Source: JAXGPP01 sp964436865
GTDB lineage: Bacteria > Planctomycetota > Planctomycetia > Pirellulales > Thermoguttaceae
Assembly (NCBI GenBank): GCA_964436865.1
Contig: CAYTFK010000181.1
Location: 1-14,091 of the forward strand
Length of the DNA stretch: 14,091 bases
Reading direction: 5' to 3'
Position 1 is the first letter of the stretch. Each line of letters begins with the position of its first letter. The position numbers and the translations under genes were made by a program. The notes under the pieces are model-generated. The model was not told the DNA's origin, made no database searches, and was given only the letters and a program-made list of their open reading frames with translations. Shown here piece by piece: positions 1 to 6,303 of this stretch.

Positions 1-867
1 AAGGATTTCCGATACGATCCGCGAATCGGCCCTCTGCTCCGGTCCGAACCCGACCTCTACCGGATCACCACCAAAGACGAGGGGGAGTCATCTCGCGACA
101 ACCGTTACTGGGCCTTGATGTTGCAGGGCAGCAAAGACGACTACAACCCGCGTTACGTGTTTGTCTGGGATCGGCGGCAGGATCGTGTCCTGGGCCTGCA
201 CGCGCTGCCGCCGGGCGGACGGGAAGTCGATTGGGTGGGCATGTCGCCCCTGGGTAACTGGGTTCTTCTGGCTGGCGAGCCGGACAATGGCGGCCAGATC
301 GTCGGACAACAGATTGCCAACCCGGAGCTCAGTGCGTTTCATCAGATCGACGCGACCGGGGGCCATGGCGACGTCGGCCTCGACGCCGATGGCCGGGAGG
401 TGTTCGTGGTACAGAATTCACGGACCGATTGCATCGACATGCTTCCTTTGAGCGGTTCAACCAAAGCCATCGCGGACGGAAACACAGGCTATGACGGGAC
501 GAACCGCATACCGCTGGTTCGCCTATTCTATGCCTCGGATTCACCGGTCGGTTTCAACAGCGGCGTTCACATCTCGTGCAACTGCCCGGGCTGGTGCGTC
601 GTTTCAACGTACATCGAGCCCGGCACGGAAGCGCGGAACTGGCTGGACCGCAGCCTGATCCTCGTTCGGTTGGATGCCCGGCACCCCGAGGCCTTCTATC
701 TGGCCAAAGTACACAATACGACGGGCACCTACTGGGAAGAAACCCACGCTACGATCAGCAACGACGGCGCACGCGTGGTCTGGGCCGATGATTGGGGTCA
801 GTCTGTCGGGGAGGAGAAATGCTTCCTCATGCAACTCGACAGGCCGCCTCGTCGGATCTCGCAATGA
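1..867 (+). CDS. Beta-propeller-like (WD40/TolB-type) protein, 5'-truncated
   Basis: The frame is open from base 1, with coding-like sequence before the first in-frame ATG at 115, so the gene starts upstream of the window; 288 residues are visible up to the TGA at 865-867. Several stretches look like propeller-blade strands ending in an aspartate/glycine turn: a 'SPLGNWVLLAG' segment near residue 82, 'DADGREVFVV' near 128 and 'SNDGARVVWADDWG' near 253. These resemble WD40/PD40 (TolB-like) repeats, commonly used as ligand or protein-binding scaffolds in secreted proteins. A cysteine-rich 'CNCPGWC' cluster lies near residue 193 and could form disulfides or bind metal. No catalytic residues are evident and the N-terminus (possible signal peptide) is missing. 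It converges on the minus-strand gene to the right. Fold assignment is moderate; function is unknown. Confidence 0.6.
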   Translation, partial: KDFRYDPRIGPLLRSEPDLYRITTKDEGESSRDNRYWALMLQGSKDDYNPRYVFVWDRRQDRVLGLHALPPGGREVDWVGMSPLGNWVLLAGEPDNGGQIVGQQIANPELSAFHQIDATGGHGDVGLDADGREVFVVQNSRTDCIDMLPLSGSTKAIADGNTGYDGTNRIPLVRLFYASDSPVGFNSGVHISCNCPGWCVVSTYIEPGTEARNWLDRSLILVRLDARHPEAFYLAKVHNTTGTYWEETHATISNDGARVVWADDWGQSVGEEKCFLMQLDRPPRRISQ

Positions 868-1026
868 AGCTTGCCAGCGCCGCCGCGATTACGGCGACAC
901 CCGATACATGGAACCTGTCTGGCCGATTGCGCATCGCGAGAGACTCCCAGGACGCGAAAAGCGGATCGGGGGAATCATAGACGCCGAGCGGGATTCGGCC
1001 AGTTCCGCGAAGGAGCCTTCGCCCGT
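868..1026. other. Convergent intergenic region with a short stem-loop
   Basis: This region of 159 bp lies between the stop codons of two convergent genes. The only structure I see is an inverted repeat at 1007-1022 (GCGAAG, loop GAGC, CTTCGC). It has no T-run on either strand, so it is at best a weak terminator for the minus-strand gene, whose stop is at 1027. Confidence 0.4.
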
Positions 1027-1910
1027 TCAATCGGCCGATGGAAGCACGGCCCGAACGGCGTCCAGGAGCATCTGGGCCTGACGCTGCTGGTCTTCGCTGG
1101 GNNNNNNNNNNNNNNNNNNNNNNNNNNNNNNNNNNNNNNNNNNNNNNNNNNNNNNNNNNNNNNNNNNNNNNNNNNNNNNNNNNNNNNNNNNNNNNNNNNN
1201 NCCTCGCCGAAAGGTCCGCTGATCCACGCGTCGGCCCAAGACTGGTCGCTGGACCATGCCACGGCCCAACGCGAGTCCACCGGCCCGCCCGTCTGCAGCG
1301 CGATTCGCCGCAGGCCCTCGGTCACCGGGTGCGGATCAAACCGGGTAACGGTGATCCAGCCGGGGCCGTCGGCGAGCGTGTGGGGCGGCTGGTCGCAGGC
1401 AGTATCGGTATACGACTCGATGCCCAACTCTGTCAGCAGCGGCTTGAGCCGCCAGGCATGATAGTAGCAGTTGGTGTGGTCCGTGATTACGAGCATCGAT
1501 CCGCCCCGGGCAACGAATGACCGGATGGCCGCGATCTCGGACACCAGCAGCGGAGGCCGCTCCGCCGACACGAGATTGACAAACAGCATCCGGTACCCGG
1601 CCAATCGCTCGGCATCGAGCACTCCTTCCGTGACGCGGTCGCAGCGTATGCCCTGGGCGCGGAGGTACTCGAACGGCCGTCGATAACCGGCCGTCTCATG
1701 GTACGCGTAAACGTCGGGTCGCAGCCCCACGGTCGTCAGATCGTTGGCGTGGATGCCGTCGATCAGGACGCCCGTGCCCATGAGTGAATCTGCCGGCAAC
1801 TTCTCGTCCGCCAGACCGGTAGCCGACATCGTCACCAGCAAGGCCAGAAACACCCCCGCGCTGCCGTGGGCGGCCGTGCCAGAGACAACAGAGGGATGGG
1901 TATCGGTCAT
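1027..1910 (-). CDS. Secreted DUF4350/GATase-like protein, interrupted by assembly gap
   Basis: The ATG at 1910 is preceded by AAGGG about 9 bases upstream. The N-terminus has a hydrophobic segment (about residues 20-32, ending near a T-G-L-A-D cleavage-like site), suggesting export. The body resembles DUF4350/class I glutamine-amidotransferase-like folds: a 'GVLIDGIHAND' first strand, a 'RMLFVNLVSAE' strand, 'IRSFVARGGSMLVITDH' (the typical 'fixed region, GG, lll-D' pattern) and a Y-Y-H-A-W segment after it. No Cys-His-Glu triad is recognisable, so catalysis is doubtful. The 100-N run (1102-1201) falls in the C-terminal third. After the gap the continuing frame reads as nonsense, while another frame gives an amphipathic helix-like tail (S-E-D-Q-Q-R-Q-A-Q-M-L-L-D-A-V) ending in TGA at 1027-1029. 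I take that tail as the real C-terminus, with a gap of arbitrary length. Confidence 0.65.
1102..1201. other. Assembly gap, 100 N
   Basis: Exactly 100 consecutive N, the conventional placeholder for a scaffold join of unknown size. It lies inside the minus-strand DUF4350-like gene. The reading frames on either side do not match if the gap is taken literally. Confidence 0.98.
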
Positions 1911-2163
1911 CGATCGAGCCCTTGGGTGCCTACAGAAGAATAGCCCACGGCAGTGGTCAAGAGACGCTGCTTCCGCGACTGGCGGCGGCGCGGTAGGCTA
2001 CTCGCAGCCCGCCGTCGAGGGCTGGCCCCCTCCGCCGCCCCGGGTGGGGCCCGGTTATCGCGGATCGCCGTTTTCCGCATACCGGCTTGTCTCTTGGTTG
2101 ATTGCACCTCGGCCCGAGTCAGCACTGCACAGACTCCACTCGCACAACCTCCCGGAGAATGAT
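1911..2163. other. Divergent intergenic region
   Basis: This stretch of 253 bp separates the start of the minus-strand DUF4350-like gene from the start of the plus-strand glycosyltransferase, so promoters for both should lie here. I see the glycosyltransferase ribosome-binding site (GGAG at 2154-2157) but no convincing paired -35/-10 boxes for either direction, and no inverted repeat long enough to name an operator. Confidence 0.5.
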
Positions 2164-3318
2164 ATGCCCCCTCGCATCCTCGTGCTCTCCGCCTCGGTCG
2201 GCGCCGGGCATCTCCGCGCGGCTCAGGCCGTCGAACTGGCCCTTCGCGAACTCGATCCGGCGGCGACGGTGAAGAACCTCGACGTCATGGAGCACACCAC
2301 CGCCGCATTCCGCAAGGTGTACTCCCGCGCGTACCTCGACCTGGTCAACAAGGCCCCGCACGTGCTCGGGTATTTCTACGACCTCATGGATCGCGAGCCC
2401 TCGCCGCACCGCAAACGCGATCAGCTCCGGCTGCTGGTCGAGAGAGTCAATCTGCGGTCGTTCGTCCGCGTGCTCGAGAAAGAACCGTGGGACGTGATCG
2501 TCAACACGCACTTCCTGCCGGCGGAGATGATCGCCGTGCTGCGTCGCGAGGGGCGGATCGCCACGCCCCAGTTCACCGCGACGACCGATTTCGAGACGCA
2601 CCGGCTGTGGATCAACCAGCCCTGCGATCACTACTTCACCGCGACCGCCGAAGGGGCGGCGAACCTGGCCCGCTGGGGCGTGCCCGAATCTGATATCACG
2701 GTCACGGGCATCCCGATCCATCCGGCATTTGCGACCGCCAAGGACCGCGCGGCGTGCCTCGCCCGGCAGGGACTGGTCGGCGACCGCCCGGTGCTCCTGC
2801 AACTGGCCGGCGGCTTTGGAGTCGGGCCGGTGGAGCAGATTCTCGACGAACTGCTCCGGATCGAGACGCCGCTGGAGATCGCCGTGGTCGCCGGGCGGAA
2901 CGAGGAACTGAAGAGTCGTCTCGAAGCGATTGCTCCGCCCGACCGCCATCGCGTGAAGGTATTCGGGTTCACCACCGAGATCGACGAACTGATGACCGCG
3001 GCCGACGTCGTGTTGTCGAAGCCCGGCGGGCTGACCAGCTCCGAGGCACTTGCCCGCGGCACGGCGATGGTGGTGATCAACCCAATCCCCGGCCAGGAGA
3101 GCCGCAACAGCGATTTCCTGCTTGAGAATGGAGCGGCCATCAAGGCGAATAACCTCGCCACGCTCGGATTCAAGCTCGGCGAGCTTCTACGCGACCCCGC
3201 CCGGCTCGCCCAGTTGCGGCAAAACGCCACCCGGATCGGCCGGCCGCAAGCGGCGTTTGAAATCGCACGAATGGCGCTTCAGTGGGCGCGGAGAACGGGC
3301 CCAGCAAACGAAGCCTAA
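2164..3318 (+). CDS. MGDG synthase/UgtP-type glycosyltransferase (GT28-like)
   Basis: A GT-B glycosyltransferase of 384 residues in the MGDG-synthase/processive diacylglycerol glucosyltransferase family, which transfers a sugar from a nucleotide-sugar to diacylglycerol at the cytoplasmic membrane face. Family hallmarks: the N-terminal 'SVGAGHLRAAQA' loop (residues 11-22), 'NTHFLPAE' (114-121), 'TDFETHRLW' (141-149), 'GIPIHP' (182-187) and the C-terminal nucleotide-sugar motif 'SKPGGLTSSEALA' (285-297), followed by 'PIPGQESRNSDFL' (307-319). Length is typical of the family. The open frame reaches back to 1744, but the ATG at 2164 is chosen because GGAG lies 6 bases upstream and family similarity starts there. 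It is divergent from the DUF4350-like gene and ends at a strong stem-loop. The acceptor lipid cannot be deduced; a membrane glycolipid is the expected product. No transmembrane helix is visible, in line with a peripheral enzyme. Confidence 0.88.
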   Translation: MPPRILVLSASVGAGHLRAAQAVELALRELDPAATVKNLDVMEHTTAAFRKVYSRAYLDLVNKAPHVLGYFYDLMDREPSPHRKRDQLRLLVERVNLRSFVRVLEKEPWDVIVNTHFLPAEMIAVLRREGRIATPQFTATTDFETHRLWINQPCDHYFTATAEGAANLARWGVPESDITVTGIPIHPAFATAKDRAACLARQGLVGDRPVLLQLAGGFGVGPVEQILDELLRIETPLEIAVVAGRNEELKSRLEAIAPPDRHRVKVFGFTTEIDELMTAADVVLSKPGGLTSSEALARGTAMVVINPIPGQESRNSDFLLENGAAIKANNLATLGFKLGELLRDPARLAQLRQNATRIGRPQAAFEIARMALQWARRTGPANEA

Positions 3319-3329
3319 CGGAACAGAAG

Positions 3330-3362
3330 AACGGGGAAACGGCTGGGCGCCGTTTCCCCGTT
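3330..3362. terminator. Strong stem-loop, likely bidirectional terminator
   Basis: Perfect 13-bp inverted repeat: left arm AACGGGGAAACGG (3330-3342), loop of 7 (3343-3349), right arm CCGTTTCCCCGTT (3350-3362). It begins 12 bases after the glycosyltransferase stop and ends 29 bases before the stop of the convergent EF-hand gene. On the plus strand it is followed by a short TCGTTA, on the minus strand by TCTTCTGTT; both flanks are pyrimidine-rich, though neither is a clean U-run. Stem length and position make shared termination for both genes very likely. Confidence 0.8.
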
Positions 3363-3391
3363 TCGTTATGCGAGCAGACCGCAGTTGACCG

Positions 3392-3925
3392 CTATTCGGC
3401 CTTCTTCGCTTTGCCCTTGCCCTTGCCCTTGCCGGGCTTCTTCGCCTTCACCTGGCCGTCGACGAATTCCTGCAGGCTGATCTTCTTGTCGCCGTTTGTG
3501 TCCATCCGATTGAAGTTCTTCTCGGTCCTGGCAATCGCTTCCGGATTCTGCTGCCTTCCCTTCATCTCCTCCAGCGTCAGTGTGCCGTCGCCGTCGCCAT
3601 CCATCAGCTTGAAGCGGGCCTCCGGCGGCTTGTCGGTGAATTCCTGGAGATTGAGCGTGCCGTTGCCGTCTTTGTCGAGCAGCTTGAACACCTCTTCGGC
3701 CATCGCAACCGCCTCAGCCTTGCGGCGCCGCCCCTTAAACTCATCAAGCGTCAACTGCCCGTTGCCGTCGGCGTCCATCTTCTTGAACTGCTCCGCGGCC
3801 GCCTTCGCAGCCGGATTCTCAGCCGCCTGCTTCTCGGCCGCCGGTTTCTCCTGCGCAAGTGCGCTGCCAGACGCGACCAAGCCGGCGATTATCCCTGCCA
3901 CTACAACCCATCCGATTCGCACCAT
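3392..3925 (-). CDS. Secreted four-EF-hand calcium-binding protein
   Basis: Protein of 177 residues. A signal peptide occupies residues 1-24 (VRIGW, then a hydrophobic stretch, cleavage after A-L-A). An Ala/Glu/Lys-rich linker follows, then four canonical 12-residue EF-hand loops: 51-62 (DADGNGQLTLDE), 84-95 (DKDGNGTLNLQE), 109-120 (DGDGDGTLTLEE) and 142-153 (DTNGDKKISLQE), all ending in Glu at position 12. The C-terminus is a basic G-K repeat tail (165-172). Such exported EF-hand proteins are frequent in planctomycetes; the role is presumably Ca2+ binding or sensing outside the cytoplasm, with no enzyme domain. The frame also offers an ATG at 3940, but that codon overlaps the GGGAG that sits 8 bases before the ATG at 3925, and only the 3925 start gives a clean signal peptide. 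It converges on the glycosyltransferase. Confidence 0.88.
   Translation of the reverse strand: MVRIGWVVVAGIIAGLVASGSALAQEKPAAEKQAAENPAAKAAAEQFKKMDADGNGQLTLDEFKGRRRKAEAVAMAEEVFKLLDKDGNGTLNLQEFTDKPPEARFKLMDGDGDGTLTLEEMKGRQQNPEAIARTEKNFNRMDTNGDKKISLQEFVDGQVKAKKPGKGKGKGKAKKAE
3411..3433. repeat. Hexamer tandem repeat TTGCCC x3+
   Basis: Three full copies of TTGCCC (3411-3428) plus a partial fourth. On the coding (minus) strand it encodes the alternating Gly-Lys tail of the EF-hand protein. Copy number of such a repeat could vary between strains without a frameshift, changing the length of the basic tail. Confidence 0.7.
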
Positions 3926-4124
3926 GACTGCAACTCCCATTGAGGTTGGCGTTGGAAATGAAGTCCCTGCGCAGCGGGGCCGGAACTGCGGGCGAAAACC
4001 AGTGCGGCAGCGATCATTCCAACCGGATACCGAAAACGCCCACGAAGATCAAACGGGAAACCGCGGGTCGATCGCCCTCTGCCGGGGCGGCGACGCACGG
4101 CTGCCACGCCCTGCCATCATAACT

Positions 4125-4160
4125 CGGGCAAGGCTGGCAACAACTGCCCGTGCGTTTTTT
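4125..4160 (+). terminator. Orphan plus-strand terminator-like structure
   Basis: CGGGCA (4125-4130) pairs with TGCCCG (4145-4150) across a 14-base loop, followed after four bases by TTTTTT (4155-4160) and then GTTT. It looks like an intrinsic terminator on the plus strand, yet no plus-strand gene precedes it; the nearest plus gene ended at 3318 behind a strong terminator. It may be chance, or the 3' end of an unannotated RNA. Confidence 0.3.
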
Positions 4161-4231
4161 GTTTCCGGTCTGCCGCGGCGGATGAAAGGGGGGCGGCGTT
4201 GGCGAGTCGCGAGGTGCGCCGGACCGGATAA

Positions 4232-4248
4232 TGGGCCGACCCGGCCCA
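4232..4248 (-). terminator. Short GC-rich hairpin after the unknown small gene
   Basis: TGGGCCG (4232-4238) and CGGCCCA (4242-4248) form a perfect 7-bp stem around a 3-base loop, 13 bases downstream of the minus-strand stop at 4262. On the minus strand it is followed by TTATCC, not a full U-run. It is a plausible 3' end for the three-gene minus-strand unit. Confidence 0.45.
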
Positions 4249-4261
4249 CGGACGCTCAGGT

Positions 4262-4774
4262 TCAAGCGGCCTGGTCTGCGGCTTCTTCGGCCACGTCCTT
4301 GATGCCCAGGAGGCGTCCCCCCTCGCGGAAGAAGACCACGATGCGCCGGCCCGGCAGCCATACTGCCCGGCTTGCACCACAGTGGTAACGATATCCGGCG
4401 GAGTGTGAACGTCCGCCGACCTTGATGCCGCCGAAATCCAGCGTGGCGGACGAAGCAGTCGCCGCGCCCCCGCGTGGAGCGAAAGAAGCGTCGGCGTGGT
4501 ACATGAGAGACTCCCACCCACAATGGGTGCTGGTTCCGTTCACAAACTCGCAGTCGTCTACTGGAAGTGCTATTCGCACCGCACCGCAGGTTCTTGGCAT
4601 CATCTGGACCCACCCCTTCTCGGGAGGAAGGCCAGCGAGCAGGTTGACTACTGCGATCGCAAGTGAAGACACGAATTCGGCGACGCCGGTTCGCCTGGAA
4701 CGATGGTCTTCGTCCTTTCGGAACGTGACGGCTGGCCAACCCGAATGGGAGGACAGCGCCCGGCTCGGAATCAC
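4262..4774 (-). CDS. Unrecognised Cys/His-containing protein, third gene of kinase operon
   Basis: I do not recognise this 170-residue protein. Its GTG start overlaps the stop of the upstream methyltransferase (GTGA), which suggests translational coupling. An alternative ATG at 4603 (113 residues, with a purine-rich GAAGGGGTGGG upstream) is possible; the region from there on looks most protein-like. No signal peptide is clear; there is one moderately hydrophobic stretch around residues 34-48. Notable elements are 'RTCGAVRIALPVDDCEFVNG' (61-80), 'HCGWES' (84-89), 'GYRYHCGASRAVWLPGRRI' (about 127-145) and 'VVFFREGGRLLGIKDVAEEA' near the end. Two H-C-G motifs plus other cysteines hint at metal or redox chemistry, or simply structural cysteines. 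Codon third positions are G/C-rich in the C-terminal half, supporting coding. An overlapping plus-strand frame at 4422-4799 looks less protein-like. Confidence 0.55.
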   Translation of the reverse strand: MIPSRALSSHSGWPAVTFRKDEDHRSRRTGVAEFVSSLAIAVVNLLAGLPPEKGWVQMMPRTCGAVRIALPVDDCEFVNGTSTHCGWESLMYHADASFAPRGGAATASSATLDFGGIKVGGRSHSAGYRYHCGASRAVWLPGRRIVVFFREGGRLLGIKDVAEEAADQAA

Positions 4775-5382
4775 TTCTTGGGGCGCATCACGTAGGTGAT
4801 TTCTTCCGCCGGCCAGAGCCAGCAGAATCGGCGTTCATAGGCGTGCTGAGTGGCGAAACTCAGGTTGACCACCGCCCGGATCAAACGCCCCAGCACCGCA
4901 TCGATCACGCCACGGCGGAAAAAGTTGATGCGCACGCGGTCGACGAAGAATCGCGTCGGTACATAGTGCGTTGGCACCTGGCGGCGAGGTTGATCCTCCG
5001 GATCGCAGAAGTAGTACATGCTGAACAGGCCGAACTGGCGCACGTGCGTGGGATCGGACCAGGCATCGGGATTGGAGAAGTGCGGCACGGTGACGGCGAT
5101 CCGGCCGTCGCGGCAGACGATGCGGTGCAATTCCGCCAACAGCAGCGAAAGGTTCTCGATATGCTCCAGCGTGTGCCGACTGACGACCTCGACAGCACAA
5201 TCGTCCGGCAGGGCATCGAGTGGTTGGTTCAGGTCGGCGACGATGTCGACGTTGTCCAGCGCGGCGACGTCGAGATTGTAGAAGCCGTCGCGATTTCGCG
5301 GGCCGCTGCCCAGGTTCAGCCGCAGTCCGCGGCCGGCGCGGAGGTCATCCAAGACAGCCGCGTTGACAATTCGCATCGCCAC
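4771..5382 (-). CDS. Class I SAM-dependent methyltransferase (Methyltransf_11 type)
   Basis: Cytoplasmic methyltransferase of 203 residues. The SAM-binding motif I is 'LNLGSGP' (22-28), followed by an acidic second strand 'FYNLDV' (34-39), then 'DIVADLNQPL' (46-55, motif II region), 'SRHTLEHIEN' (68-77, typical of type-11 enzymes) and 'GRIAVTVPHFSNPDAW' (93-108). An aromatic-rich C-terminal region (145-195) probably shapes the acceptor site; the substrate is unknown, although enzymes of this shape often act in surface-glycan or small-molecule pathways. The start is taken as GTG at 5382 because GGTGA lies 6 bases upstream; an in-frame ATG at 5376 would shorten it by two residues. It begins 6 bases after the histidine-kinase stop, whose TGA is part of that GGTGA, and overlaps the next gene by 4 bases, so all three are probably co-translated. 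Confidence 0.85.
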   Translation of the reverse strand: MAMRIVNAAVLDDLRAGRGLRLNLGSGPRNRDGFYNLDVAALDNVDIVADLNQPLDALPDDCAVEVVSRHTLEHIENLSLLLAELHRIVCRDGRIAVTVPHFSNPDAWSDPTHVRQFGLFSMYYFCDPEDQPRRQVPTHYVPTRFFVDRVRINFFRRGVIDAVLGRLIRAVVNLSFATQHAYERRFCWLWPAEEITYVMRPKK

Positions 5383-5388
5383 GGCCCG

Positions 5389-6186
5389 TCACCACGATTG
5401 CTCGGAGGACTCGCCGGCGCAAGGAAACTCGACGTAGATCCGTGTTCCATGCCCGGGTGCGCTGTCGATGACGGCGCGGCCGCCGAACGCCGCGGCCCGC
5501 TCGCGGATCCCCGACAACCCGCAGCGGTCGGGGCCGACCGAGTGCAGGGCGAAACCCACGCCCCAGTCCTGAATGTCCACGCGAATCCGATCACCCTGCT
5601 GGTCGAGACGCACACAAGCGCGCCGACTCTGGCTGTGCCGCCGCGCATTCGTCAGGCACTCCTGGACGACTCGGCAGATCGAGCTTTCCAGCGCCGCCGG
5701 CCAGCGCTTGAGCGGAAGATCGCAAGACAGGGAGATCTCTGGATCGCCCTGCTCCTCCGATTCCTGGATGAGCTGCTCCACGGCCGCTACCAGGCCCTGC
5801 TGTTGGAGCACGGCAGGGCGTAGCCCGTTGATCAGCCGCCGCGATTCCTCCATGCTGCGCCGCAGCAGCTTGAGCCCGGCTTCGAATACCTGCCAGGCTC
5901 CTTCCGGGTCACGCTGTTGAAGCTCCCGAAAGGACTCGAACTGCCAGGCTGCACCCGTGATGTATTGTGTGAGGCCGTCGTGGATCTCGTACGCCAGGAG
6001 TTGACGGTCTCGTTCGTGGAGGCTGAGCAGTTGGCGAAGCCTCGCGTGCTCATTCTGCAGGGGCTGTTCCGCACCCTGCGTGTCCTGCCCGTCCGCGACT
6101 TCCGGTTCCAGTGTGGCTGCCTGATTGCCCCCAAGTTCCCACCGGCGGGGAAGCTTCCTGCTCGCGCGTTTTCCTCGGCTGGTCAT
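5389..6186 (-). CDS. Orphan cytoplasmic NarL-family sensor histidine kinase
   Basis: A kinase of 265 residues with the HisKA_3 dimerisation/phosphoacceptor domain and a HATPase_c domain. The H-box is 'LAYEIHDGLTQYI' with the predicted phosphorylated His at residue 69; the N-box is 'QECLTNARRHS' (Asn180), and G-boxes are 'DWGVGF' (207-212) and 'GLSGIRER' (223-230). The first about 45 residues are basic then Gln/Glu-rich and contain no transmembrane helix or PAS/GAF domain, so it must sense through a partner or a coiled coil. No response regulator is encoded nearby, although this family normally signals to LuxR/NarL-type regulators. The ATG at 6186 is chosen; the frame extends to a TTG at 6234, which is an unlikely start. 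No clear ribosome-binding site precedes 6186. First gene of a three-gene minus-strand unit, with a candidate promoter at 6244-6272. Confidence 0.85.
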   Translation of the reverse strand: MTSRGKRASRKLPRRWELGGNQAATLEPEVADGQDTQGAEQPLQNEHARLRQLLSLHERDRQLLAYEIHDGLTQYITGAAWQFESFRELQQRDPEGAWQVFEAGLKLLRRSMEESRRLINGLRPAVLQQQGLVAAVEQLIQESEEQGDPEISLSCDLPLKRWPAALESSICRVVQECLTNARRHSQSRRACVRLDQQGDRIRVDIQDWGVGFALHSVGPDRCGLSGIRERAAAFGGRAVIDSAPGHGTRIYVEFPCAGESSEQSW

Positions 6187-6243
6187 TGATCGTCTTGGGT
6201 TACGACATCTTGCCCTCGACTGGTGACGCAACAATAGTCGCGT

Positions 6244-6272
6244 ACTATAGCGCTTCTCGATCCGCGTGGGAA
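6244..6272 (-). promoter_or_regulatory. Candidate sigma70-type promoter for the kinase operon
   Basis: Read on the minus strand: TTCCCA (6272-6267, 4 of 6 to TTGACA), a 17-base spacer, and TATAGT (6249-6244, 5 of 6 to TATAAT). A start point near 6237 would leave a leader of about 50 bases before the kinase ATG at 6186. The position between the GT2 gene stop and the kinase suggests that the kinase unit is transcribed separately from the GT2 gene. Confidence 0.5.
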
Positions 6273-6303
6273 GGAGCCCCCCGAAGAAATTCCCCTGTTG
6301 GCA

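Larger units (their letters stand above)
3926..4261. other. Non-coding stretch upstream of the EF-hand gene
   Basis: A stretch of 336 bp with no believable gene; the open frames that cross it do not resemble any protein and run antisense to or out of frame with real genes. It should hold the EF-hand gene's promoter and 5' UTR, but I find no convincing promoter boxes. Structures visible are a hairpin just past the stop of the 4262 gene (4232-4248) and a plus-strand stem plus T6 run (4125-4160), listed separately. Confidence 0.55.

Noticed and set aside
975..1101. Continuation of the DUF4350-like frame through the N gap to a stop at 975
   Set aside because: The residues after the gap are Pro/Arg/Cys-rich nonsense; another frame gives a helix-like tail and stop at 1027, and the gap size is arbitrary.
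1744..2163. N-terminal extension of the glycosyltransferase open frame
   Set aside because: The extension is Pro/Arg-rich with no family similarity, overlaps the DUF4350-like gene and its upstream region, and a clear GGAG sits before the ATG at 2164.
3282..4388. Long plus-strand open frame of 368 residues
   Set aside because: It is antisense to the EF-hand gene and to part of the unknown small gene; its composition (Ser/Pro-rich, then Arg-rich) is that of a high-GC shadow frame.
4422..4799. Plus-strand open frame of 125 residues opposite the unknown small gene
   Set aside because: The minus-strand frame has operon context, better codon third positions and a more protein-like pattern; the choice is not certain.
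4843..5823. Long plus-strand open frame of 326 residues
   Set aside because: Antisense to the methyltransferase and kinase, both of which have clear family motifs.
5389..6234. Use of TTG at 6234 as the kinase start
   Set aside because: It lies within a few bases of the predicted transcription start, has no ribosome-binding site, and an in-frame ATG exists at 6186.
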